From Haloterrigena salina JCM 13891 (GTDB lineage Archaea > Halobacteriota > Halobacteria > Halobacteriales > Natrialbaceae), in the NCBI RefSeq assembly GCF_000337495.1, contig NZ_AOIS01000012.1, positions 1 through 64,000 of the forward strand: a DNA stretch of 64,000 bases, given 5' to 3'. Below the pieces are notes generated by a model that saw only the letters and a list, made by a program, of their open reading frames with translations, did not search any database and was not told the origin of the DNA. Positions 9,316 through 17,228 of the stretch are shown piece after piece. Each line of letters begins with the position of its first letter. The first letter of the stretch is position 1. The translations under genes and the position numbers were made by a program.

Positions 9316-10548
9316 TTAGAAGTCGCCGTTGACGATATCGCTGACGGCCTGCGGGTCGTACAGTTGTTCGTCGATGTCGTAGAGCCGTTCGGCCATTCGC
9401 TGGGTGACGACGAGGTTGATGATCGGCCCCTGATGGAGCGGCCCGGCCCGATAGACGTTGCCGTTCTGGACGGCCGTCAGTTCCTGCCCGACGCTGTGGC
9501 TTTGCATCGGCTCGACGCGGCGCTCCTGGAACGCCGACTCGGTGAGGTACTGCTCGCTGCGAAGCAGGATGTACTCCGGATCGACCTCGAGGAGCGTCTC
9601 GTAATCGATCTGTCCGTAGTGGGAGACCTCGTGGGACGCGAGCGCGTCCTCGACCTCGAGGTCCCGCAGGTGTTTGAAACTCGTCCCCCCGTCGATGTGA
9701 GAGGGCAAAAACGATTCCTCATCCTGCGGCCACAGAACGGCAACCTCGGGTCGGACGTTCGCGGGGACGGTGTCCGAGAGGATCGACTGAAACTCGTCGT
9801 GTAGCGACGCGAACGCTTCGTAATGCTCGCGCTCCTGAAAGACCTCGGCAAGTTTCTCGAAGGCCTCGTACAGCGTGAGGTAGTCGTAGTCGTCGTGCCA
9901 CCTGTAGTCCTGGGAGACGATGCTGTTCCCGAAAAAAGGCGTCCCTGTCGATTCGACCTGCGCGATATCGTCAGCAGTCAAGTCGCCACGATTCTTGAGA
10001 AGTTCCGGATCCATGGCGAAGAACTCCACCGCCTCGGCAACTTGCAGGAACTTCTCGACGGCCAGTCCGTACTCCCAGAGCGAGTGGATCCCGTCCGGAT
10101 CGACGCTCACGTCGGGAATGGCGTCGTAATACGCCGTGTGATACCGCCACGCGAGATAGAGGGCCTCCGGCGGCTCCTGCCCGAGCGCGACCCCCATATC
10201 GACCCAGCTCCCGTTGTTCGCGGCCCACGTCTCGGGGACCGACTCGAACTCGACTTCACCGACCGGCGGCATCGAGACCGTGTACGACCCGTCGTCCGAC
10301 GGCTCCTCGTCGTCCTCGTCGGTGTCGGTAGTCTCGTCGGTAGCGTCAGTATCGTCGGTCCCGTCGGTCCCGTTGCTACCGGCGGTGTTCGCATCGGTTA
10401 CGTTGTCGCCAGTGTCGCCGTCGTCGTCGGCCTCGCCGTTGCCGCCGTCCCCGTCGCTGCCGAGACAGCCTACCGTCGCAGCGCCGACGATAGCGACGCC
10501 ACTCGTTCGGAGAACATCGCGTCGCCCCCACCGTCGTTTACCGGCCAT
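9316..10548 (-). CDS. Iron/siderophore ABC substrate-binding lipoprotein, copy 1
   Basis: A 410-residue exported binding protein of the periplasmic-binding family used for siderophores, haem and cobalamin (PF01497-like). A Tat signal (GRRDVLRTSG) leads to the lipobox cysteine in VGCLGSD. A Thr/Asp-rich linker of about 55 residues follows, longer than in the two paralogues. The body begins YTVSMPPVGEVEFESVPETWAA, nearly the same as copy 2, and ends PQAVSDIVNGDF, identical to copy 2. It is last in the locus and, unlike copies 2 and 3 and the permease, has no clear iron box before its start; the upstream region is AT-rich with TTAATATATTAT. The ATG at 10546-10548 was chosen because it places the twin arginines near the N-terminus. 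Confidence 0.88.
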   Translation of the reverse strand: MAGKRRWGRRDVLRTSGVAIVGAATVGCLGSDGDGGNGEADDDGDTGDNVTDANTAGSNGTDGTDDTDATDETTDTDEDDEEPSDDGSYTVSMPPVGEVEFESVPETWAANNGSWVDMGVALGQEPPEALYLAWRYHTAYYDAIPDVSVDPDGIHSLWEYGLAVEKFLQVAEAVEFFAMDPELLKNRGDLTADDIAQVESTGTPFFGNSIVSQDYRWHDDYDYLTLYEAFEKLAEVFQEREHYEAFASLHDEFQSILSDTVPANVRPEVAVLWPQDEESFLPSHIDGGTSFKHLRDLEVEDALASHEVSHYGQIDYETLLEVDPEYILLRSEQYLTESAFQERRVEPMQSHSVGQELTAVQNGNVYRAGPLHQGPIINLVVTQRMAERLYDIDEQLYDPQAVSDIVNGDF

Positions 10549-10615
10549 TGCCGGATAATATATTAATGCTAACAAATTAGTTTTGATACGTATCCGAACT
10601 GACCGAGTGGACCGC

Positions 10616-11725
10616 TCAGAAGTCGCCGTTGACGATGTCGCTGACGGCCTGCGGGTCGAACAGGTCGTCCTCGACGCCGTAGAGCTGCTCGGCCAACCGC
10701 TGAGTGGCGACGAGGTTGATGATCGGGCCCTGATAGAACGGGACGGTCTTGTAGATGTTGCCGTTCTGGGCGGCTGTCAGTTCCCGCCCGACGTTGTGGC
10801 CTTGGATCGGTTCGACGATGCTCTGCTGGAATTCCTCCTCGGAGAGGTATTGCTCGGTGCGAACCAGGATGTACTCCGGATCGACTTCGAGGAGCGTCTC
10901 GTAGTCGACCGATCCGCGGCCGCTGTGGAAGTCCTCGACGTCAGAGGTCGCGAGTGCGTCCTCGACCTGGAGGTCCTGCAGGTGTTTGTAAGTCGTCGAC
11001 TCGTCGACGAGGTAGGGGAGGAACGAGTCATCCTCCAACTGCGGGTACAGGACGGCGACCTCGGGTTGGTCGCCCGAGGAAACGACGTTCTCGAGTTCCG
11101 ACTGGAAGTCCTCGTGTAGCGTCTCGAACTCGTCGTAGCGTTCCTGTTCCTGGAAGACTTCGGCGAGTTTCTCGAAGGCCTCGTACATCGTGAGGTAGTC
11201 GTAGTCCTGGTGCCACGGGTAGTCCCGGGAGGTGATCGAGTTCCCGAAGAACGGCGTCCCCGTCGATTCGACCTGGTCGATGTCGTCGGGGCTCCAGTCG
11301 GCCCGCCCCTCGAGGAAGTTCGGGTCCATGACGAAGAGATCCACGTCCTCGGCGAGTTCCATGACCTCCTCGCGGGTTAACTCGCTGTCGTCCCAGAGCG
11401 AGTCGATCTCGTCCGGGTCGACGCTCACGTCGGGAATCTCGTCGTAATAGCCCGTGTGGAGGCGCCGGGCGAGATAGAGGGCCGCCGGCGGCTCCTGGCC
11501 AAGTGCGATCCCCATGTCGGCCCAATCCCCGGTGCCGGCGGCCCACGCCTCGGGGACGCCGTCGAATTCGACCTCGCCGACCGGCGGCATCGAAACCGTG
11601 TATTCGGCGTCGTCGTCGTCGTTGGACCCGAGGGAGTCGATGCAGCCGGCCATCGCACTCACGCCGGCGATCGCTCCACTCGTTCGAAGGACGTTGCGTC
11701 TCGTCCACGTGGACTCGTCGGTCAT
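10616..11725 (-). CDS. Iron/siderophore ABC substrate-binding lipoprotein, copy 2
   Basis: A 369-residue paralogue of copy 1. The Tat signal is TRRNVLRTSG and the lipobox cysteine is in MAGCIDS. The body opens YTVSMPPVGEVEFDGVPEAWAA and contains conserved DYDYLTMYEAFEKLAEVFQ and YETLLEVDPEYILVR segments shared by all three copies. The ATG at 11723-11725 is preceded directly by a DtxR-type palindrome, so expression should rise when iron is scarce. Tandem duplication with copy 1 is plain from the near-identical ends. Ligand preference cannot be read from sequence. Confidence 0.9.
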   Translation of the reverse strand: MTDESTWTRRNVLRTSGAIAGVSAMAGCIDSLGSNDDDDAEYTVSMPPVGEVEFDGVPEAWAAGTGDWADMGIALGQEPPAALYLARRLHTGYYDEIPDVSVDPDEIDSLWDDSELTREEVMELAEDVDLFVMDPNFLEGRADWSPDDIDQVESTGTPFFGNSITSRDYPWHQDYDYLTMYEAFEKLAEVFQEQERYDEFETLHEDFQSELENVVSSGDQPEVAVLYPQLEDDSFLPYLVDESTTYKHLQDLQVEDALATSDVEDFHSGRGSVDYETLLEVDPEYILVRTEQYLSEEEFQQSIVEPIQGHNVGRELTAAQNGNIYKTVPFYQGPIINLVATQRLAEQLYGVEDDLFDPQAVSDIVNGDF

Positions 11726-11730
11726 CAACC

Positions 11731-11746
11731 TTTAGGTTAGCCTAAA
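11731..11746. promoter_or_regulatory. DtxR/IdeR-type iron box before substrate-binding copy 2
   Basis: TTTAGGTTAGCCTAAA, an inverted repeat of TTTAGG/CCTAAA around TTAG, ends six bases before the ATG. It fits the consensus of iron-dependent DtxR-family repressors (TTAGG...CCTAA) and sits where it would overlap the start of transcription of a leaderless mRNA. Two closely similar copies lie at 12925-12940 and 14928-14943. Confidence 0.85.
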
Positions 11747-11812
11747 CCATCAAAAGTGTTCCGAACTAATACGGCCAGAACTGGGCTCGACGCACGGTAC
11801 GGGGCCGTCGAG

Positions 11813-12919
11813 TTATGTATTACCAGCGACAATATCGGATACGGCTTGTCGGTCGAACAGGTCCTCGTCACCGAACGTGTCCGGGAAGAGTCCCTGTGTT
11901 ACTCGCTCGAGTTGAAACAGGTGGATGATCGGCCCTTGGTAGGTCATGCCCGCGTAGACGACGCGGTCGTTTCGCACGGCCTCGAGTTCGCTCGCGACGT
12001 CGTGATCGCGGAGGAAGGAGACGATCCCGTTCTCGAAGTCCTCCTCGGTGACCTGACCCTGTTGCCGGACGGCGATCACGTCGGGATCGATCTCGAGCAG
12101 TGTCTCGTAGTCGACCGTGCCGCCGCCGGCCTGTGCATCCTCGATGTCGTTGGCACCCAGCGCGTCGCGGACGCCGAGATCCGTCCAGTGTTTCGACTGC
12201 GTCCCCTCGTCAATGAGGTACGGGTAGAACTCCTCGGGTTCCTCCGAAGCGGGAACCAGCACCGCGACCGACGGACTCTCCTCCGGCCGCCGCGACTCGA
12301 GGTCGGCGATCACCTCGTCGTGCAGCGTCGCGAAGGCCTCGTAGCGCTCGCGTTCCTGGAACAGTTCGGCGACTTTCTCGAAGGCCTCGTACAGCGTGTA
12401 GCGATCGTAGTCGTGCCAGTCGTAACTGGCCGAGAAGATCGTGTTCCCGATGAAGGGCGCGACGGTGTCGGCGATCTCGTCGACCTCGTCCCGACTCCAG
12501 CCGAGCCGGTTGATCATGAAGTTGGGATCGATGAGGTGGACGTCAGCGTCGAGTTCGTAGAAGACCTCCTGTCCGGTGGCGCCGTCCCAGAGTTCCGTGA
12601 GGTTGCTCGCGTCGACCGAGACGCCCGGGAGTTCGTCGTAGTAGTGGGTGCCGTACAGGTGAGCTTGGCCGATGCCGACCAGCCCGTCCCCCTGACCGAG
12701 CGCGACGCCCATGTCGGCGTAATCGGCCGTGTACGGGAGCCACGTCTCGGGAACGCCGTCGAACTCGACCTCGCCGACCGGTTCCATCGTCACCGAGTAG
12801 GTGCTCCCCTCGTTCGACGACCCGGACTCGCCGAGGCAGCCGGCGCCGATGCCGAGACCGGCGAGCGCTCCGGTCGTCTTCACCACGGTCCGTCTCGTCG
12901 TTCCGTCGTCGGTTGCCAT
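11813..12919 (-). CDS. Iron/siderophore ABC substrate-binding lipoprotein, copy 3
   Basis: A 368-residue, more divergent member of the tandem family. Its Tat signal is TRRTVVKTTGA and the lipobox cysteine is in GAGCLGE. The mature protein opens YSVTMEPVGEVEFDGVPETW and contains DRYTLYEAFEKVAELFQ and YETLLEIDPDVIAVR. It lies directly downstream of the ATPase gene with its own iron box in the 42-base gap, so it can be transcribed with the transporter or alone. It is likely the original partner of the permease and ATPase, with copies 1 and 2 arising later; that order is inference. Confidence 0.9.
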   Translation of the reverse strand: MATDDGTTRRTVVKTTGALAGLGIGAGCLGESGSSNEGSTYSVTMEPVGEVEFDGVPETWLPYTADYADMGVALGQGDGLVGIGQAHLYGTHYYDELPGVSVDASNLTELWDGATGQEVFYELDADVHLIDPNFMINRLGWSRDEVDEIADTVAPFIGNTIFSASYDWHDYDRYTLYEAFEKVAELFQERERYEAFATLHDEVIADLESRRPEESPSVAVLVPASEEPEEFYPYLIDEGTQSKHWTDLGVRDALGANDIEDAQAGGGTVDYETLLEIDPDVIAVRQQGQVTEEDFENGIVSFLRDHDVASELEAVRNDRVVYAGMTYQGPIIHLFQLERVTQGLFPDTFGDEDLFDRQAVSDIVAGNT

Positions 12920-12924
12920 TATGC

Positions 12925-12940
12925 TTTAGGCTGGCCTAAA
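12925..12940. promoter_or_regulatory. DtxR/IdeR-type iron box before substrate-binding copy 3
   Basis: TTTAGGCTGGCCTAAA, the same TTTAGG/CCTAAA arms around CTGG, five bases before the ATG at 12917-12919. The core differs from the other two boxes but the arms are identical. Confidence 0.85.
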
Positions 12941-12961
12941 ACGGTATAGCTTTTCCGACTG

Positions 12962-13813
12962 TTAGCGCTCGGGTAGCGCTCGACGGGGCAACACCTGCAG
13001 TTCGGGCTCGTGTTGAACGGTCGCCTCGACGCCGAAGACGTCGGCCAGCAGCTGCTCGGTCACGACTTCCTCCGGCGGCCCCCAGTCGTACAGTTCCCCG
13101 TCGTGCATCGCCACCAGATAGTCCGCAAAGCGGGCCGCTTGGGCGATGTCGTGGAGGATGACGGCCACGGTGACCCCCTTCTCCTCGTTCAACTGGCGGA
13201 TCGTCTCGAGGACGCGGAACTGGTGGTGGACGTCGAGGAACGTCGTCGGTTCGTCGAGCAGGAGGACGTCCGTATCCTGGGCCAACACCATCGCGATCCA
13301 GGCCAGTTGCTTCTGGCCGCCGCTCAGTTGGCCAAGTTCGGCGTCCCGGAGGTCCTCGATCCCCGCCAACTCGAGGGCGCGTTCGACGGCCGCGTGGTCT
13401 TCCTCGCTGACGCTGTCGAAGAAACCGCGGTGCGGGTAGCGGCCGTGGTAGATCAGATCCTCGACGGTGATCGAACCCAGCGAGTCGTTCTCCTGGGAGA
13501 GGACGCCCAGTTCGCGGGCCAGTTCCTTCCGGTCGAACGTGTCGAGTTCCTTGCCGTGGATTCGGACCGTCCCCCGTTCGGGCTCGAGGTGGTTCGAGAG
13601 CGACTTCAGCAGCGTACTCTTCCCGCTGCCGTTTGGCCCGACGAGTGCGGTTACGGCGTTTTGGGGAATGTCCAGTCGGGCGCACTCGACGATCGTCTCC
13701 TCGGTCGTCGGGTAGCTCAACGAGAGGTCCTCGCCGACCAGCGCGCTCTCGACCGCGACGCCGTCACTGTCGGTGATCCGTTCTTGGGTCATCTGCGTCT
13801 TGTTCTGTGCCAT
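12962..13813 (-). CDS. Iron/siderophore ABC transporter ATP-binding protein
   Basis: A 283-residue ATPase of the FecE/BtuD class that powers uptake on the cytoplasmic face of the membrane. Walker A is GPNGSGKST, the signature is LSGGQKQ, Walker B is VLLLDEPTTFLD, and a switch histidine follows in VILHDIAQA. About 28 residues precede the core. Its ATG overlaps the stop of the permease gene (TAATG), so the two are translationally coupled. Length and motifs are normal for the family. Confidence 0.92.
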   Translation of the reverse strand: MAQNKTQMTQERITDSDGVAVESALVGEDLSLSYPTTEETIVECARLDIPQNAVTALVGPNGSGKSTLLKSLSNHLEPERGTVRIHGKELDTFDRKELARELGVLSQENDSLGSITVEDLIYHGRYPHRGFFDSVSEEDHAAVERALELAGIEDLRDAELGQLSGGQKQLAWIAMVLAQDTDVLLLDEPTTFLDVHHQFRVLETIRQLNEEKGVTVAVILHDIAQAARFADYLVAMHDGELYDWGPPEEVVTEQLLADVFGVEATVQHEPELQVLPRRALPER

Positions 13814-14922
13814 TATAGTTCACCCATGGATTGCTGCTTGCGCATCAAATAGAGGAAGTAGGGGCCGCCGACCAGCCCGGTCACGACGCCGACGGGCATC
13901 TGCATTCCGCCCAGCGCGAGGCGGGCGCCGACGTCGGCGGTGACCATCAGCGCCGGACCGGCGAACAGGCAGCCGACCATCAGCTGTCGGTAGTCGCCGC
14001 CGACGACGTTCCGGACGATGTGCGGGACGACGAGGCCGAAGAAGCTGACGATGCCCGCGACGGCGATCGCGACGCTCGCCGCGAGAATGGCGATCCCCGA
14101 GAGGAAAAAGCGGACGCGCTCGACGCGCATCCCCAGCGACTTGGCGGTGGTCTCGCCGAGCAACAGGACGTTCAACTGTCGCGAACTGGCGAGCGCGATG
14201 GCGATCGCAGCGATGCCCGGAATGAGGGCGATCCGGACCTCTCCCCAACCCGTGCCGGTGAACGAGCCCGTGAGCCAGGCGATCGCCGTCTGGGCGACGC
14301 CGAGGTCGTCCACGAAGAAGAACAGCCCCTGCTGGAGCGACTGGAAGACCATGTTGACGATCACGCCCGCGAGCACGAGGCGAACGGGGCTGGTCCCGCC
14401 CTTCCAGGCGATCCCGTAGACGACCAGGAAGGCGACGGTCCCGCCGAGCGCGGCGATCAGCGGGAGGTACGGCGCGAGCCCGGTGAAGACGACGAGCGTC
14501 GCCAGCACCGCGAACCCGGCGCCGGAGCTAACCCCGAGCACGAAGGGGCTGGCGAGCTCGTTTCGCGTCACTGCCTGGAAGATCGCCCCGGAGATCGCCA
14601 GCGTCGCGCCGGCGATAATCGCGACGAAGACGCGAGGGAGCCGGAGGTTCCACACCACGACGCTGTCCGTGCTCATCTCGGGGAGCTCGGTGCCGAAGAG
14701 AAACGAGGACCAGGCCTCGAGGTTGAAAAGCACCGTGGGCTCGAACACGGCTGACCACGCCTCCACGAACGTCATCGAGTACTCTCCGAACGTCACCTGT
14801 ACGAGTCCGGCGACGACCGTGATGATCGTACTCGCCAAACAGAAGAGCACGAGCGTCCCGGTAACCCAACCCTCCCGGTCCCGAGTCGCCGCGTGCTCGC
14901 CGACCGACTGCGCTTCTACCAT
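13813..14922 (-). CDS. Iron/siderophore ABC transporter permease (FecCD family)
   Basis: A 369-residue membrane protein with about ten hydrophobic segments. The NLRLPRVFVAIIAGATLAISG stretch near residue 91 and the GIVSFFGLVVPHIVR stretch near 297 are the hallmark FecCD sequences, the latter forming the coupling helix that contacts the ATPase. Only one permease gene is present, so the transporter would use a homodimer. It is the first gene of the locus and begins right behind an iron box. The ATG is at 14920-14922. Confidence 0.92.
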   Translation of the reverse strand: MVEAQSVGEHAATRDREGWVTGTLVLFCLASTIITVVAGLVQVTFGEYSMTFVEAWSAVFEPTVLFNLEAWSSFLFGTELPEMSTDSVVVWNLRLPRVFVAIIAGATLAISGAIFQAVTRNELASPFVLGVSSGAGFAVLATLVVFTGLAPYLPLIAALGGTVAFLVVYGIAWKGGTSPVRLVLAGVIVNMVFQSLQQGLFFFVDDLGVAQTAIAWLTGSFTGTGWGEVRIALIPGIAAIAIALASSRQLNVLLLGETTAKSLGMRVERVRFFLSGIAILAASVAIAVAGIVSFFGLVVPHIVRNVVGGDYRQLMVGCLFAGPALMVTADVGARLALGGMQMPVGVVTGLVGGPYFLYLMRKQQSMGEL

Positions 14923-14927
14923 CGGGT

Positions 14928-14943
14928 TTTAGGTTATCCTAAA
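14928..14943. promoter_or_regulatory. DtxR/IdeR-type iron box before the permease
   Basis: TTTAGGTTATCCTAAA, five bases before the permease ATG, with the same arms as the boxes at 11731 and 12925. It should place the permease-ATPase pair under iron control. Confidence 0.85.
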
Positions 14944-15008
14944 AGACGTTTAGTACTTGTGGTTGCCGACCGAGGCGGGACGGCCCTTCCGTCCGCCTCC
15001 CGTGACGG

Positions 15009-15374
15009 TCACTCGAGCAGTTCGATCTCGTCGTCGCCGTTCGGGACGGCACAGATGAACGCGCCGGGTTCGTCGCTCTCGTTGCGGTACCAGTGGACCG
15101 TCCCCGCGGGGATGAGCAGCGAATCGCCGGCTTCGACCGCGTACTCCTCGTCTCCGATGCCTACGGTGTACTCGCCCTCGAGGACGTACTGTTCGTGTTC
15201 GACGTCGTTGGTGTGTTTCGGCACCTCGGCGCCGGGTTCGAGGACGAACCGGCGGATCGCGAAGTGGGGCGCGCCGTGGTCGTCGCCGACGAGGACGCCC
15301 TTCTCGAGGCCGTCGGCCGCGTCGACCGACTCGTACTCGATCTCGTCGCGACGCCGAATCAGCGGGTCGGACAT
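15009..15374 (-). CDS. Single-domain cupin protein
   Basis: A 121-residue beta-barrel protein. Cupin motif 1 reads PKHTNDVEHEQYVLEGEYTV, with two histidines and a glutamate able to bind a metal, and motif 2 reads GDSLLIPAGTVHWYRN, giving the last histidine. No catalytic fusion partner is present, so the substrate is unknown. The ATG at 15372-15374 (MSDPLIRRRDE) was chosen because upstream sequence has no family similarity. It ends 66 bases from the iron box of the divergent-looking but same-strand permease. Confidence 0.82.
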   Translation of the reverse strand: MSDPLIRRRDEIEYESVDAADGLEKGVLVGDDHGAPHFAIRRFVLEPGAEVPKHTNDVEHEQYVLEGEYTVGIGDEEYAVEAGDSLLIPAGTVHWYRNESDEPGAFICAVPNGDDEIELLE

Positions 15375-15451
15375 ACCTCGACTCGGCGCCGAACCCACAA
15401 AACGATCCGGGTCGATCGCTACAGCGCGCCGCGCAGTCGTGCGAGGAGATA

Positions 15452-15538
15452 CTAGACGCCGCCGAGGGTCCCGAGGACGAGCGCGAGGTGGAAGAGGATG
15501 ATCGAGCGTTCGGGAACGCCGATTGCAGGGGCGAACAT
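15452..15538 (-). CDS. Possible 28-residue hydrophobic micro-protein
   Basis: ATG at 15536-15538, TAG at 15452-15454; the product opens MFAPAIGVPERSIILFHLA and ends in a Gly/Leu-rich stretch, enough for one membrane helix. A TATA-like TTATAAGTTT (minus strand, 15562-15571) lies about 29 bases upstream of the ATG, the normal spacing for a leaderless archaeal mRNA. No family was recognised. It may be a real small membrane peptide or chance. Confidence 0.4.
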   Translation of the reverse strand: MFAPAIGVPERSIILFHLALVLGTLGGV

Positions 15539-15697
15539 GGGTGTCGACTACGATCTCGGGCAAACTTATAACTATCCCAACACGTATGCGCCGATACCGC
15601 TCCGCCGGGATTTCGATTATACCGCAGCTGACGACGGCGCCGCCGCTGGCCGGTGTAAAATACAGTTCTGAAGTGCCGATACCTCCGCGAATTCGCC

Positions 15698-15892
15698 TTA
15701 CAGGCGCTCGACGTTCGTCGCGCGCGGGCCCTTGGGGGCCTGCTCGATGTCGAACTCGAGCTCCTGTCCTTCTTCGAGGTCCGGGCCGCCGATGTCTTCC
15801 ATGTGGAAGAAGACGTCCTCGTCCGCGTCCTCAGTTTCGATGAATCCGTAGCCGCCAGTGTCGTTGAAGAAATCAACGGTTCCTTTCGCCAT
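15698..15892 (-). CDS. cspA: Cold-shock domain protein CspA
   Basis: A 64-residue OB-fold protein of the usual haloarchaeal length. The RNP1-like GGYGFIET and RNP2-like DVFFHM motifs that stack on single-stranded nucleic acid are intact. It should act as an RNA chaperone in the cytoplasm. A TATA-like CTTTATCAG about 30 bases upstream suggests its own promoter. It stands alone. Confidence 0.93.
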   Translation of the reverse strand: MAKGTVDFFNDTGGYGFIETEDADEDVFFHMEDIGGPDLEEGQELEFDIEQAPKGPRATNVERL

Positions 15893-16003
15893 TGCTTCTG
15901 AAGAGAACGCCGCGACACTGATAAAGCCTGCGGCTCGACTCAGCTCTCGATATCGAGGGTATGGCGGGCCATCGCCCCCGTTTCGTCGAAAATCGTCGTT
16001 CGG

Positions 16004-16222
16004 TCACCGTTCGTCGCGGTCCTCGAGTCGATGGACCGTCACCGAGACGAAGAAAATCAGGATGAACAGGAAGAAGCCGACGACGAGTCCGCCGAGTTCG
16101 ATCGCACCGATGTCGCCGGGGCTGACGACCGCCAGGACGACCAGTCCGCCGAGGAAGACGAGAACCGTGAACAGCCCGACGGCGTAGTAAAACCCCGTAT
16201 CGGACTCGAGGAACCGTCGCAT
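16004..16222 (-). CDS. Small two-helix membrane protein
   Basis: A 72-residue protein, MRRFLESDTGFYYAVGLF at the start, with hydrophobic segments at about 12-32 and 40-62 and a charged tail (HRLEDRDER). Such proteins are common and conserved in haloarchaea but have no known function. The ATG at 16220-16222 follows a GC-rich stretch; the longer upstream frame is composition-driven. Confidence 0.6.
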   Translation of the reverse strand: MRRFLESDTGFYYAVGLFTVLVFLGGLVVLAVVSPGDIGAIELGGLVVGFFLFILIFFVSVTVHRLEDRDER

Positions 16223-16461
16223 GCGAGGGGAATGCGCGTGCGAATAGCAAAACGGTACCGACGGCGACGATCTCGCCTCCCGAGAACGGTAGCGGCGAGT
16301 TCCACAGCGATAGCGGGAGTGCGATGACAGCGGTCGTGAGTGCCGACAACGACGGTAGCAAGCCTCCTCGAGCGCACGGCGCGGCGAGTCGACGTACGAA
16401 CGGCGATCCTTGCGTTTTGTCAACAGAAGTTCCTTATAGCCGTCGCGGACAAACGGACCGT

Positions 16462-16926
16462 ATGACGGACTACGATCTCGACGCGGTCGATCGGGAGATT
16501 CTCTACGCGCTCCAGGAGGAAGCCCGGAACCTCTCGTCGAGTGAGATCGCCGAGCGGACCGACGCGTCCTCGAGCACCGTTCGCAAACGCATCCAGCGGT
16601 TGGAGTCGGAGGGCGTCATCAAGGGCTACAGCGCCAACATCGACTACACGAAGTCGGGGTATCCGATCCGGATGCTCCTCTACTGCACGGCGTCGATTCC
16701 GGAGCGAGGCGACTACATCGACGATCTACTGGACATTTCCGGCGTCGTCTCGGTACAGGAGTTAGTCACGGGCGAGCAGAACCTGCTCGTGACGGCCGTC
16801 GTCAAGAACGACCGAGAGATCACGCCGATCGCACAGGAGATCTCGGACATGGGGCTGACGATCACCGACGAAGTGCTCGTGCGGAGCCACCAGTCGACGT
16901 CGTTCGACGAATTCTCCTCCCAGTAA
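16462..16926 (+). CDS. Lrp/AsnC family transcription regulator
   Basis: A 154-residue regulator. Residues 5-60 form a winged helix-turn-helix (LDAVDREILYALQEEARNLS, then SSTVRKRIQRLESEGVIKGY), and the C-terminal half is a RAM/AsnC ligand-binding domain (GVVSVQELVTGEQNLLVTAV). A CTTATAG TATA box lies about 26 bases before the ATG, so the mRNA is probably leaderless. It lies about 300 bases upstream of dabB on the same strand and could regulate it; the sequence does not prove this. Confidence 0.88.
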   Translation: MTDYDLDAVDREILYALQEEARNLSSSEIAERTDASSSTVRKRIQRLESEGVIKGYSANIDYTKSGYPIRMLLYCTASIPERGDYIDDLLDISGVVSVQELVTGEQNLLVTAVVKNDREITPIAQEISDMGLTITDEVLVRSHQSTSFDEFSSQ

Positions 16927-17010
16927 CGCGACGAACGGACTCCGTTTCCGGACGGACACCGCGCCGTTTCGCCCGTTCTCGTCCCGTTCGATGCGATTCT
17001 CACGAGCGTC

Positions 17011-17039
17011 GACTGAGACGTTCTCTGACTGAGACATTC
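17011..17039. repeat. Direct repeats upstream of dabB
   Basis: GACTGAGACGTTC (17011-17023) and GACTGAGACATTC (17027-17039) are direct repeats with a 16-base period, about 70 bases upstream of a TATA-like ACTATAATAA (17109-17118) that should drive dabAB. Spacing of one and a half helical turns suits an activator or Lrp-type regulator. Confidence 0.45.
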
Positions 17040-17228
17040 GCGATGAGTGCCGTGTTTATCACGATCGTCCGCTATAGAGCGAGGGGCGAACGTTTTGTTC
17101 GAACCAAAGACTATAATAACCAGTCTGTTCGTATATTGGGTGAAGACGACCGGCGGTGCAAGTGTTGCCGGGACCGGTTCGGCGCGACCCGGCCGCGATC
17201 CCGCGCTGGTCGAGCGCGAAATCGAAGC

